In this document: in pieces, positions 37,816 to 48,916 of the stretch
How positions within the stretch are numbered: position 1 is the stretch's first letter
Layout: every line of letters begins with the position of its first letter
Notes under the pieces: generated by a model
Database searches by the model: none
What the model was told of the DNA's origin: nothing
What the model saw: the letters and a program-made list of their open reading frames with translations, nothing else
Origin: Episyrphus balteatus
Taxonomy: Eukaryota; Arthropoda; Insecta; Diptera; Syrphidae
Direction of reading: 5' to 3'
Assembly: GCF_945859705.1 (NCBI RefSeq)
Contig: NC_079136.1
Location: 52,528,094-52,592,093 of the forward strand
Length of the DNA stretch: 64,000 nt
Program-made: the position numbers and the translations under genes

Positions 37816-38245
37816 CACAGAGAAAAATAGACCACATAAAATAGAACAAAAACAATAAGATTTCTCTATGGTTTTCATCCAAGAAGGAAACCTTATTAAA
37901 ACAATCGGGTTTTCCTTATTGTTTTAAAATCTGCAAAAAAATAAAAAAAACGATGACCAGGCTGGGAATCGAACTGGAGACTTCAAATCATTAGTCGCCC
38001 ACCTTACCACCTGAACCAACCTGCCATGAAAATATTGATCGCGATTTTTGTTCAAGTGCTTAGTTGTAAAAAAAATCAACTTTTCAGTAAAATTTTAATA
38101 AGATTTTCTCTATAAAAATAATAAGAAATCTCCTTAAAAAAACCTTATTGATCGTTGATTTTAATAAGATTTCCTTATGAAATGTATGGACGGTTAAACA
38201 ATATGGCAATCTGTTAGTTTTTAGCGGGTCATATTTTTCTCTGTG
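37816..38245. mobile_element. 430-bp TA-flanked MITE carrying a tRNA-like segment
   Basis: The ends are inverted copies of CACAGAGAAAAATA, flanked by TA (37814-37815 and 38246-38247). ATAAGATTTC/CTTATT-type blocks recur in both orientations inside (37855-37925 and 38100-38180). In the middle, on the minus strand at 38026-37955, lies a tRNA-like sequence with Pol III A and B boxes, described separately. No transposase is encoded. Confidence 0.75.
37955..38026 (-). ncRNA. tRNA-like / SINE-type sequence with Pol III A and B boxes inside a MITE
   Basis: On the minus strand the A box TGGTTCAGGTGG (38018-38007) fits the consensus TRGYNNARNNGG at every position. The B box AGTTCGATTCC (37975-37965) matches GGTTCGANTCC at 10 of 11. 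Their spacing of about 31 bp is tRNA-like. The T-stem does not pair well, so this is not a working tRNA gene; it looks like a tRNA-derived sequence that may keep promoter activity. A T-run after it (minus strand, about 37949-37936) could terminate Pol III. Confidence 0.55.
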
Positions 38246-38247
38246 TA

Positions 38248-39231
38248 ATAAAGCATTTTTAGGCTTAAATTAAAGGAAATTGTACTAGTTTAAAAGCCGA
38301 TACACATGGTGTTTGTCGAAAAGTAGTCCTTAAAGGCTAAAATCACTAAAGAAAGACTCCGAAATTCTTTCGACATTTTATGCATTTTTGACTATGTTGG
38401 ATTGGATGCTCGAGTCTTATATCCAAAATTTTCCTTTTTTGCAACTTTGCCAAAAGTATGTTTAGGCTATTGCCAAAATCTTTACTCCTTCTTTTACTCG
38501 TATTAATTTTGAAAGTTTACTTTTTCGATAAAATAATGGTTTTTATTTGGAACGTTGAGATTTGAAAACTTTCCTTTAGAAATTTTAACAGCGAATACAT
38601 AAATCAAATTTGCTTTCAAATTGAACAGGCACGTAAAATGAAATACATCTATAAAAACTCCAACAAAAATATATAAAAACAAAATAAATAATAAAAACCA
38701 AAAAGTTTTATAAAATATAATAATAAAATTTATTAAAAAAATTAAACTTTAACATTAAAATAAATTCGTTTCCAAAGTTTTTTTTGTTTAACTTTATATC
38801 TTAACAAATAAATTAAACTTAATAAAATTATTTAAAAAAAAAAATCAAACAATGAATGATTGTTTTGTATACATATTTCTACCTATCTAAATACTAAAAG
38901 CTTATCCAAAGCATTTTTTTTCCATATTTTAAATAATTTTTACTTTTTATATAAAACAAAAAACAAAAAATTCTTAGCAGCGCTCATACAAAATAAAATA
39001 TCCTAGAATCTTTGTATAAAATAGAGAACACTGTACATAGATATACAACACTTTTTTTTGTTTGTTAGTTTTGTCTTTTCTGTCATCTTCAGTTACAAAA
39101 ATTTACAATTTACGAATTTTGGGCAATAGGGTTTTCTTCCTACATAATTTTTTATTTATTTTTTTTTTAATAATATCTATGCCTGCTGTTTATTTTTCTT
39201 AAATTTTACTCTTGAGCTCATATTTTTTTTG

Positions 39232-39263
<32 letters not shown>

Positions 39264-39863
39264 CTTTACATTACCAAATTTATACACACTAAAATATTTA
39301 TATAATATTTTTATACTTTTATGTTAATTTTTTTTTGTATTTTTTAAATTTACTTTTTTTTGTAGCTTTTATTTTTTTTTTAAATTTATTTTAAATCTCA
39401 ATTCTAGTAAGGCTCTGTGATTTGTTTTTATATTTTTTTTTGTTTTGTTTTTAAGTTTCCTTTGGTTTATACTCAAAAAATATTTATTCTCTCTTTTATC
39501 TTTGTCTTTTCTCTTCTCATTTTTTCTATCTCATATTTTTTATACTTAAAAAAATTATGTGTTTTTTTTTTGTTTTGTATAGTTTTAGGTCATGTTTTCA
39601 CTTCTATTAAAGGATGCAGTTCCGTTATTTGCGTTACCGGATCATTAGTTATAGTAGTAGTATCAGTATGATCTATGAAAGAAGCTTTCTTATTCTTATG
39701 TTTTTTTGTTCGCTTAGTTAAAGGTTGTTTTAGCTTGCGCGGCAATAGAGGCATATAAGAAGAAGTGGAGTCTCTGTTGGTGCTGCTACGGCTGCTGGTG
39801 CTCCCAAATTCACATATAGAACTCCTGTTCGATGAGTAAAAACTCTCGAGTATAAGCCGAATG
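38248..39863 (-). other. 3' UTR and downstream flank of the PGAP6/TMEM8 gene
   Basis: The sequence following the minus-strand stop at 39864 is very T-rich on the plus strand (A-rich in the transcript sense is mixed), including a ~24-base T run at 39231-39255. Minus-strand AATAAA signals (TTTATT on plus) occur several times between 38740 and 39390. No other gene is supported; a hydrophobic plus-strand frame at 39417-39671 is T-rich filler. Confidence 0.4.
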
Positions 39864-42625
39864 CTAGCACTTCGGAATAAAAGACTTCCGGCTGGGCAGA
39901 AGGCAGAGAATGCTCAAAGCCATGACGATGTGCCAGACTGAATGAACAATGTGATAGTTTTGTTTGGTTTGCAGGAAAGCGTAGCACACTAGACCCACCA
40001 TGACAAGAACTGCCCCCAGAGGCATGTAGACGCTGAGGTACTTCTTGGCGGGGAAAAGCTTGCGAGACTTCTGACAGCGCAGACCCCAACTCGCCGATAT
40101 GATACAAATACCAGTGAGAGCAGGTGCTAGGAATACCCAGAGACTCTGTTTGTTCAGCTCTGTTCCAAAAGCTAGCAAAATGGCGCCCAACATATGCAAA
40201 AGTGACACAAATTGCGGTCGAATGTGAGCCATTGCAACAAGTGTCACCCAAATCGCTAAAAGTCCACAGTAAAAGTCACAGAACTGCAGAACTCCGATCT
40301 TCACCAGACAGAAACTGTACTCATCCTCCCCAGAATCACAGGCATGATAGAACGTCGAGAAGAACATTGCGAAGAAATAAATCACCGACTCGGTATAATA
40401 CTTCCTCCTAACGCCCATGTAAATGCTTGGTATAAACAACAAGTTGCTCAAAGTGAGCAACAACGATGCAACAAGAATCGATATACTTGACGGAACCTGT
40501 GCATCCTCAGTACAATCCCAACCCCGATACCCCTTCATACAAACACAAGTCGAGAAAACAAAACCCCCCGACATATAATGATAACACCTTCCAAAGCGAC
40601 CACACCTGCCCGCGACACACGGACTAGACGATATTGTAAACACCACCGAGGTGTTGCAATTGTCCAATGCAAAGTGTTGTTCCGTGGCAAATTTGTGGTG
40701 GCTTTCGAACTTTTTCGTCATATCAACAAAATCATCCGAGCATTTCGAATCCATCATGCATTCTTTGATCTTGAGGGTCTCAGTCTCATTCATTTGTGCC
40801 AGACATTTCCTGTCGTTTATACAATTCTGATAGAATTTCGCAGAATTCGAACAGGCACAGGGTGGTCGCATCGATTCCAACATCCCAACGTATTTCTTGA
40901 CAAACTCTTTCACACTGTCTATGATGGTTACCCGTGCAGCAGTCTCTGCTCCATGGCAATACAGTCCCATTGTCACATACCATTGACCACTTTCCGGAAA
41001 AGGAACATGAATCAGTCCGGTGCTAGTATTTGAGTCGGTATTGTTAACAATGCTAGAAGCGGGTAGAACTTTCCTTCCATATCGGCACTTGTCCGGCCAT
41101 GTTGGTTCTCCCGGCTCTCCCATTCGCATGCAAACGATTATGGTTTGATTGCTACGAGGCAAAGCCTGATCGTCCTCCTCTTTGTCACTTCCGCTAGATG
41201 AGTCTTTCCCGACCGGCGGTCGGCCAATTAGTTTCTCTGCTAAAATTCCACTGCGTTCAGTCGATGGGAGAGGTGTACCCTTCAAATCGAGTCCTTTGAG
41301 ACCGTGTTTCATGGAAACGGCAAAACTGAGAGTCCCTCCGATGTCATAAACATCACCAACCTCGAAACTAAAACCGGCCGGTGTGCCTGCGGTCAGATTT
41401 AGCACAAGCGGAACTGTTCCATTGCTGTCCGGTATGAGATCGTAGTCGAACATGAAGAATTCTCTGTAGGTCTGCCGGAGTAGAGGGTAAAACTCCATGT
41501 CCCGGTAGATTATTGGTTTCCATGGAACAGTCTCACCCTCGGCAGTCTCCTCTTCCTCATCAGTTGGTAGATTATGGAAATCAATTTGAAGCGAGTACTC
41601 CATCTCGTACCAAGTGGTATTCGATGTTGTGTGGTTTGGACCGTCCTCATCGGCCGAAGCCGGATTGAGAGTGGTAGCAGCAGATTCACTGGCACTATCC
41701 ACCCACCTTTGGTACTCATCAACGGCGTACAGATGTTGAATTCTCTGATTATTGGTAAAGCCCTCAAGATGCATCGATGACGATGATGCCCTAGACGACC
41801 TGCTGACCGATGCAACAACGCCGGGTGATGTATAAACAGAGGCTGTTGACAATGTACCTTCGGAAACGACAGATTCAGCCGCTGCTTCGGCCAATGCTGC
41901 TGACATTGATGCAGTGGAAGAGGGCTCTAGGAATTGTTGTTCGAATCGGAGAAGGATAAAGTGCCAGGCATTGGAGTGTACATAGAACTCGATGGATATC
42001 TCACCAGTTTGGTTGGGCTTTATGATTGTACTTTGAATGTAATTGGTGTCAGTGGGCAGTGCATTTGCCTGGATATAGAAACCAACATCCGGACATGTCA
42101 GGCAGCCATTGCCAATTGTTATTCTTGCGGTGGCAACACCAACATTTTCGGGTACATAGAATTTATAAATGATTTCACTGTTTGTGGCGATTGTGGCATT
42201 CGTCGTCGTTGTCGTCGACGAGGACGATGAGCTTGATGTAAAAGCTGCTGATGAGGAGGATGATGATGATGCGGTGGTGGTGGAGTTGGTGTTTGTCGTT
42301 GTCGTCGTTGTTGACCTCGTCGTCGTCGTCGTCGTCGTCGTTGGGGGTGATGATGATGATGATGATGTTGGTTGTTGCGGCTCGTTGCTTGGAGTTGATG
42401 ATGACGTTGTTGTATTTGGTCGATTTAGAGCCGCTTGGTTTGTGAATGTGGCATTGGCTAGAGCCGCAGCCGATGCTGAACCCAAATTCGATGTTGATGT
42501 TGCATTGTTTAGGTCCGTACTCGTTAGGGTGCTATTATGCACTTGTCCACTATTTAAAATAATTGGAATAAAACGTGACACGGACATTTCGGCCAACAGA
42601 AGTGTCTCACATGAAGCAGCCAAAC
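39864..42625 (-). CDS. Tmem8: PGAP6/TMEM8 family protein, large C-terminal coding exon
   Basis: This is a 2,762-bp terminal coding exon. It starts at an acceptor (TTTCCAG, AG at 42627-42626) and joins in phase 1 to the exon at 54275-54414, giving EQQ then GLAASCETLLLAEMSV; the upstream in-frame ATG at 42638 lies in the intron. It encodes about 920 residues. A Ser/Thr/Asn-rich, N-glycosylatable region spans roughly 36-145. An extracellular jelly-roll-like region follows. One EGF-like module is at about 671-710 (CVAGRCGRFGRC...CVCMKGYRGWDC), then seven hydrophobic helices from about 718 to 915. CREST-superfamily residues are visible: His in FYHACD, Asp in QFCDFYCG and HSVWH near the end. Known of the family: TMEM8A/PGAP6 is a GPI-selective phospholipase A2 at the cell surface that releases GPI-anchored proteins. 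TMEM8A versus TMEM8B type is not resolved. Confidence 0.9.
42175..42370 (-). repeat. Coding trinucleotide microsatellites in the PGAP6/TMEM8 exon
   Basis: Runs of CGT/GTC and GAT (plus strand) encode poly-Thr and poly-Ser stretches in the minus-strand protein, residues about 90-150. Such tracts are prone to length change by slippage. They also create a long antisense frame rich in Val and Asp (42169-42762), which I regard as a by-product. Confidence 0.8.
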
Positions 42626-43621
42626 CTGGAAATGACACAGAGAAGAGAGATAGATATATACATGGGGTTAAAAACGATTGGAAAACATTTTATATGCATT
42701 TTGTTAAAAGTTTTGTTTTTGTATTTTTGAAGGGAAGGCTGAAATGTTTTGAAAGGACATGAGAGGAGTTAAAATGGTCGTATTGTGTTTTTAAGTGCAC
42801 TCGGTCCTCTCTGTTTCTGGTGGTGATAGCTGAGGATTTAGTAGAATTTATTTCACACATTATGTGTGTGTAAGAGGGTAAGGGACCATGCTGAGTGTAG
42901 GTAAAGTCAAATAACATTGAATTTTATGTTTTGTAAATGTTAAAGTGGGGTTTAAAAAGTGTTGTTTTTTTTTTTGTTGGAAATTATCCAAACATGATGC
43001 ATTTCTAAATAAATTGTGGCATCGACATTTAATTTAGATGAGAGTCATTTCAATGAAAATGATGATGTTTGCACTTGATATGGTATTAAATAACATGTTT
43101 TTTTGTATGTGTATTTTGAACGGGTGAGATTTGAGGGATTAATTCGATTTTAGGCATGAATACTCCCTAAGCCATTAATGGGTTCAACTTGAAATGTTAT
43201 TTGAACTATTGCTTACAACTAAATGAATTCTCACTCAGTGACACACATAAATAACACTGAAACTTAACTTAACCAGAAAAAGAAGAAAAGGCAAGAGTTC
43301 ACCAATTTTTAAATAGTGCTTTTATAACATTAATTTGTAAAGTATTTATTTATTTTTTTTTAATAAAAAACAACTCTGCTGTATAAAACCAATTTTCAAA
43401 CATTCTTCAAAAACAATATTGTTATGCTTGTCTAAAGAAATTATTTAATATTAATCAAAATTTCACAGCAATTCGTTGTTTTCAAAAAATTGATTTATTG
43501 AAAATGATTTTTTTTTTTATAAAAAATCGAGTTTCTTTTTAATTTTAATAAATTTTAATATGACGGGATAACTCTTAGGGTTTTGTTCAGAAACATTTGT
43601 TAAAATATGTATATAGAGAAA

Positions 43622-44325
43622 AAAAAAATAAAATGCACCACTGGGTCGCACGTATACTTGCTCTTGTAGTTCAAAGTATCGTTATCTTAAATATGTATTG
43701 GAAATTTAAGATTTTGTTTAGTGTCGAGAAAAAAAAAAATTGAAAGTTAAAAAAGTTAAATTAAAATTTTTTTTTTTCAAAAACGTTAACAAATTTTTAA
43801 AAAATTTTTTTTTACATTTGACACTTAAAAATTATGTCTGTAAATTTTGAATAAAATTGATAAAATATATGAACTTAAAAAATATGTCAATTTTTGAAAA
43901 ACGGCAACGCCATATTTCCGATCTCCGAATTTTTTGAGCAAAACTAAAAACGCAGTTTTATTAGAACTAATAAGAATACACTAAATTTAATCGAAATCGT
44001 TAAAGCCGTTTTCGAAAAAAATTGTAATACCTCGAAAACATTATATGGGAGATACCTATGCGTTAAAAAGGAGATATTAAAAAAATAAAAAAAACGGGTC
44101 TAGGGAATTACTAAAAATCATCTGTACCAAGTTTCAAGCAAATCCATCCATCCGTTTGGGCCCTAGCAAATGTACAGATGGACGCAAAGACGCACAGACC
44201 GACGGACGGCATGACGAAAACTACTTTTTTGATCTTCTCCATCATCGTAGTGTTGGTTTTGATTAAAACCTCGAATTTTTGTTTTCTACAAGAAAACCAA
44301 TACTTGCCCTATAGAGCAAGTAAAA
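43622..44325. repeat. Interspersed repeat family R, copy 1
   Basis: It begins AAATAAAATGCACCACTGGG, followed by TCGCACG and ACTTGCTCTTG. It contains the motif CCATCCGTTTGGGCCCTAGC, with a run of GACGCACAGACCGACGGACG, and ends in a hairpin CTTGCCCTATAGAGCAAG followed by TAAAA. The same outline recurs at 51896-53635, 56757-57537 (inverted) and 57941-58670. No coding capacity is visible. Helitron-like or other non-autonomous origin is possible; the family is not identified. Confidence 0.65.
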
Positions 44326-47300
44326 ACGGTTCTGTGGAAGTTTAAACATTTTAATTATTTCAAAAGTTGGATCTTATTTCGAAATAAGGGTTCGGGCACG
44401 TAGTGAGTGGCTGGAGCGTCTAGGTAGCTGAGCAGTCATCCTTAGTGCCAAAATAAAATTAAAACAAAATAAAATGTATGGAAGTGATCAGGTAGACCGT
44501 TATTGACAATCCTTAGAAGCAGAGCCAATTGTGAGCATTAAAAGTTGCATAAGATGGAAGAGGGTCACTGTGGCGTATGTGTAACATTTTTATTGAAAAA
44601 TCTTAAGCATGGTAGGTACATACTTCTGGTGAAGTGAATAAGAACACACATTTTTTTCTTCATTTTCAAAATAATTAGTTCGAAGAAATAAAAGCAGACA
44701 TAGGCTTAAATTTAAAATTGTAAATGGAATCATTTTTTTGTGTGTAGTAGATTCCCGACCCTGTATTTTGCCGGTCGTGGAGCAAAAAAGATACACTTTT
44801 TTCACAGGAACGTTCATGGGTGAACAAAGAAATCAAATTTATATGGATTCACGCACTATCCAATGAAAGTCTTAAAAATTATGAAATGCGTGAAGTACGC
44901 ACTAGGTTTTTGAAAAAAAAAAAAAAAAAAAAAAAATAGCCATAATTTCGGTGAATTTAGATTTAATGAAAAGTTTATCGTCTGTAAACGTACATCTTAA
45001 AATATCTTGTTATAAATTTGATATATGTAAATTTAAGCGTCCTACAAAAAGAAATATTGGCCTGGCTTGGAGGTCGATCAGTGACAAATTTGTCCAAAGA
45101 TAATAAATATGACAATGATCCAATTTTCATGAAATAATTTAAGACCTTGCCGAAAATTACGCAAACTGATATTTTTATACGCAGAATACAATAAACTTCT
45201 TTTCAATACATCATCCAAACTTTGTTTACGTCAAAACTTCTTTCAAATTAATCCCTATTGACTGAACTAATTTACTAATGATTATTTTGTGTCACTCCCG
45301 TTGTTGATTCTTAGAAGATCTTTTATATTTTTAAATCCCTACTCTTGGACAAATTTCGAGTAATATACTTATACATCTCAGCTTTTAATTGGAATATAAA
45401 TAATTGTGTAAAATTGTTTAAAATTATTCGGACATAAATACTCCCCAAGACCTCAAGTATCTATAGCCTTAACTTCATTAAATCCTATATAGATCTCATG
45501 GGAGTTATATTCCATGACAAAGCCTTATTTCCGGTCTAATTGATGTTTCATCAAAGTTGTACCTTGCTTTTCTCTAAATGTCTGTATGCACTTATTAGTA
45601 TAGCAATGCCTTTATTCCTTTTTATGGAATATTCTCTGCCCCAAAAATATCTATTTGATGAAATTAAAACTAATTTATGTACCAAAGCTTTTCATTGAAT
45701 TGGTTTGCTTGCACACATCAAAATGCTGCTTTACACTCTCTCTCAAGTACTGGTGTTCCTGGGTTTATAGAGACTACTTTTGTGTGTGGACAAAAACCAT
45801 ATTAAACACCACTCGAATTCTACACAATTTTGTATATCAAAAGGACTTGACTCACTTCAATTTGGTTCTTGCTGGGAGATGGGAACATTGCATTTGCAGC
45901 CTGCTGAAGTTCAAATTCGAATTCGAACGAACCATCTCTCTTTCTCTGGGAAAGGGTTTGAAGATATCTCCTTTTGCGTTTAGATTTCAAATTCAATTTG
46001 CTTGCAAATTAACACCTTCACAGGATGCATTAAATGCGAATTCCAATTTCAATTTAGAATAAATGAATTTTACCTTCTTCTTCTTTTGCTTTTGCTCCAG
46101 AAATGGGATCTTGTTTTGTATAGGTAGAAAGAGAGAGAGAGAATATGTATATCCTGGACTTAGAAGATGATGATACCTACACAATAAATACGATGAAGAC
46201 GACGATGATATTCGAATAATTCCTGTACCCAAAAGGAGTACAAGTTTGCACATCTCAAAGGGAAGTGCATAGCACCTAAACAAATCCAATTTGAATCAGA
46301 AAGTAGAAGACGACGACGACAACAACTCGATCTCTCGAAAACCTTACGATATTATATAGTCTTCTTTCCTCAAAGGTATAGTAGAAAAACGAAATCACTG
46401 CATGAATGTCCTTGCAACATGAGCAATCTCCAAGTACCCTAGCTATAAGGTGGTAGTCCATATGGACGAGAACAAGGACATGTGTGTGATGAAGGAGCAT
46501 CTGCAATAACTCTTAATAATATATAAGAAGCAAACCCACTTTTCCCATCTTCATCCTATATTTCTATTTTCATCATTTCAGCAGGGCAGAGAAAAGGTCC
46601 TTTTTGATGCTAAAGGAAAAATAGTGCAAATAGTGCAGAGACCATAAGCAACAACCAACATAGTACATCGCTATTGTGTAGAGTGGTTCCTGTTTCCTTT
46701 AGTCCTTGGTAACCACGATGAGGCGACTTGAACTGAATAGATGTGGTTATTTGCTTGACTGAGTGCACCTCCTCTAGACAACCAAAGTATGAGCATGTAA
46801 TTTGCATTTCTATATCGTTGTTGTCGTCTTCGTCGTCATCGTTATCGCCATATCGTCCTGGACATACATTAAAAAAAAAAATAGAAAAACCTGCATTGAA
46901 TCTTGTCAATATACAAACTCGAGAGTGTTCTGTTCATCCTTCGAGCGATACGATATATGAGTGGGTACTTCATTTTGTGTGTGTGGCTAGCTGCTGCCTC
47001 CACACACAGAGACGTCTAGGTCTATTCTATACCTATAAATATCCTGCGGTATATGGTCAGGTGCTTGATATGCAAATTGCGTAATCCTGGGAATATTTTT
47101 TTTTTTTTTATTCTTCATTTTACCATTTTAGTATTTTGTTAAAGCTTGATGTGGGTTTTTGTTGTGTCTGTGTCTAGGGTGCGTGCATAAATGATGTGGG
47201 CTGTGCGGACGACTATGATGTGCTTTGTGCTTTGTGAAAAGAGAGGACTCTTTTGTTGGCAAAAATATATTTGCATTTCAAGGAGAGACCAGACCCATAA

Positions 47301-48533
47301 TAATGTGAGAAAAGAGAGAAAAAGAAGGACTTTTCTTCTTATGTTCGATGGAATCTAATGAGATATTCAATGGAATTTAAATATTCATTGTGATGTAAAA
47401 ATACTTGGTCGGGCATTGATGATGTGTCAAGAGGGTTTTATAGAAGAAAAAAAATATATATACAAATTGGTATTTGTAGGGACTTGAAGGAATGCTAAGT
47501 AGGCTATCACGGTCGGTCCTTGTGTTTGTAATTGGATTCAATTTATATTGCTTTTTTTGTTTGATATTTTTTTTTTTGTTCAAGATTTTTGTTGATTTCA
47601 AAGTAAATCGCACTTAAACAGGTAATGTTTTGGAGTTATTTTTATTTTTTTCTGAAATAGAAGATCAGGTATTCCAAAGCAAACCTTTTGGAATTCTTGG
47701 AAAATAAATTTGGTTTCCATCAATCTTGACCTCTTTTTTTTTTTGGAAAGTCAAGACATATACCTTCTGAGAATTTTAACTTTTAAGCAAAGGTTTTTCT
47801 TACAGCCTAATAAAGGTCCTGCCAGAAACAAAATTGAATATAACCTTGTTTTTGAAATTTCTTTGATATGTCAAAAAAAAAAAAAAAAACATATGTACAA
47901 ATTAAATCTGGCATATAAAGGCACTTTTCTTAAGAAAATATAAAGTAAACGTTCATATTTTGAATGTTAAAAGGATCCATCAACTTTGAATCAAAAAGTT
48001 AGGAAAATTGAAGAAATTTCTTGAATTTCATTTAAAATTTAGAAAAAAAAATGTAAGCCAAAAATCCACAGAAAATTTTGGGAATTGTGTTAGAAGATTT
48101 GGAACGGAATTCTGTTTGTTCTTGGAATTTCTTCAGAAGTGAACATAAATTCCACCTAATGATTCTTTTAAATTAATGTAAAAATCCTTTTATTTGTATT
48201 TAATCTTTAATTTCAATAAGAATGTACCCATGCACATAAAATAAAAGAAAAATCTTTTAATTTTTAGCACATACCTACACTTAATTTTGTAAGAAGAAAA
48301 TTCTTATTAAAATGAAATGAATTTCAATTTGATTTTAGCAGATTTCATACGGATTATATTTATTTTTATAAAAAATCTGATTATTTTAAGTATTTAGATA
48401 AATTTAAAAAGAGAATCATCTTCATTCTAAGTGCCGTATTTTGTCTGAGTATTTTCAATTAAAACCAAAAAACTCTTACATCTTCTCTACCTCAGCTTAA
48501 AAAAAATCTTAGCACTGTTGTAGTAGTATTTAT

Positions 48534-48916
48534 TAGTGATGGGAACTATCGAATGATTGAACTACCGAATAGTTCATTCATTTATTCATTCGAATAAAAA
48601 CTATCGAATAAAACTATCGAATAAAAACTATCGTATAAAAAAACTATTTGAATAAAAAAACTATAGTTTAAGAAAACTATTGGAATGAAAAAACTATTCG
48701 AATGAAAAAAAACTATTCGAATGAAAATAGTAACTAAACTATCGAATAATAAAACTATTCGAAAAAATAGTAACTAAACTATCAAATGAAAAAACTATTC
48801 CAATGAAAATAGTAACTTAATGAATGAATGAATGAATGATTAAAAACTATCGAATGAATGAATATTTTACAACTATCGATAGTTTGATAGTTTTTATTCG
48901 ATAGCTCCCATCACTA
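48534..48916. mobile_element. 383-bp hAT-like MITE with internal AACTATCGAATAAAA repeats
   Basis: The terminal inverted repeats are TAGTGATGGGAACTATCGAA on the left and TAGTGATGGGAGCTATCGAA on the right. Flanking octamers GTATTTAT and ATATTCAT match at 6 of 8 positions, compatible with a decayed 8-bp hAT duplication. The interior is a degenerate tandem array of AACTATTCGAATGAAAA-like units plus GAATGAATGAATGA. No protein is encoded. Confidence 0.72.

Noticed and set aside
37955..38026. Functional tRNA gene on the minus strand
   Set aside because: A and B boxes are present but the T-stem and acceptor stem do not pair, and it lies within a transposon; kept only as tRNA-like sequence.
39730..40251. 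173-codon minus-strand frame overlapping the end of the PGAP6/TMEM8 exon
   Set aside because: It overlaps the conserved transmembrane coding sequence in another frame and has no recognisable domain.
42169..42762. Long plus-strand open frame rich in Val and Asp, antisense to the PGAP6/TMEM8 exon
   Set aside because: It is the complement of Thr/Ser-coding trinucleotide repeats; composition is entirely explained by the microsatellite and the real gene on the minus strand.
45655..46062. 135-codon plus-strand frame in the PGAP6/TMEM8 intron
   Set aside because: No domain, no splice-site logic, and an alternative frame of similar length overlaps; looks like chance.
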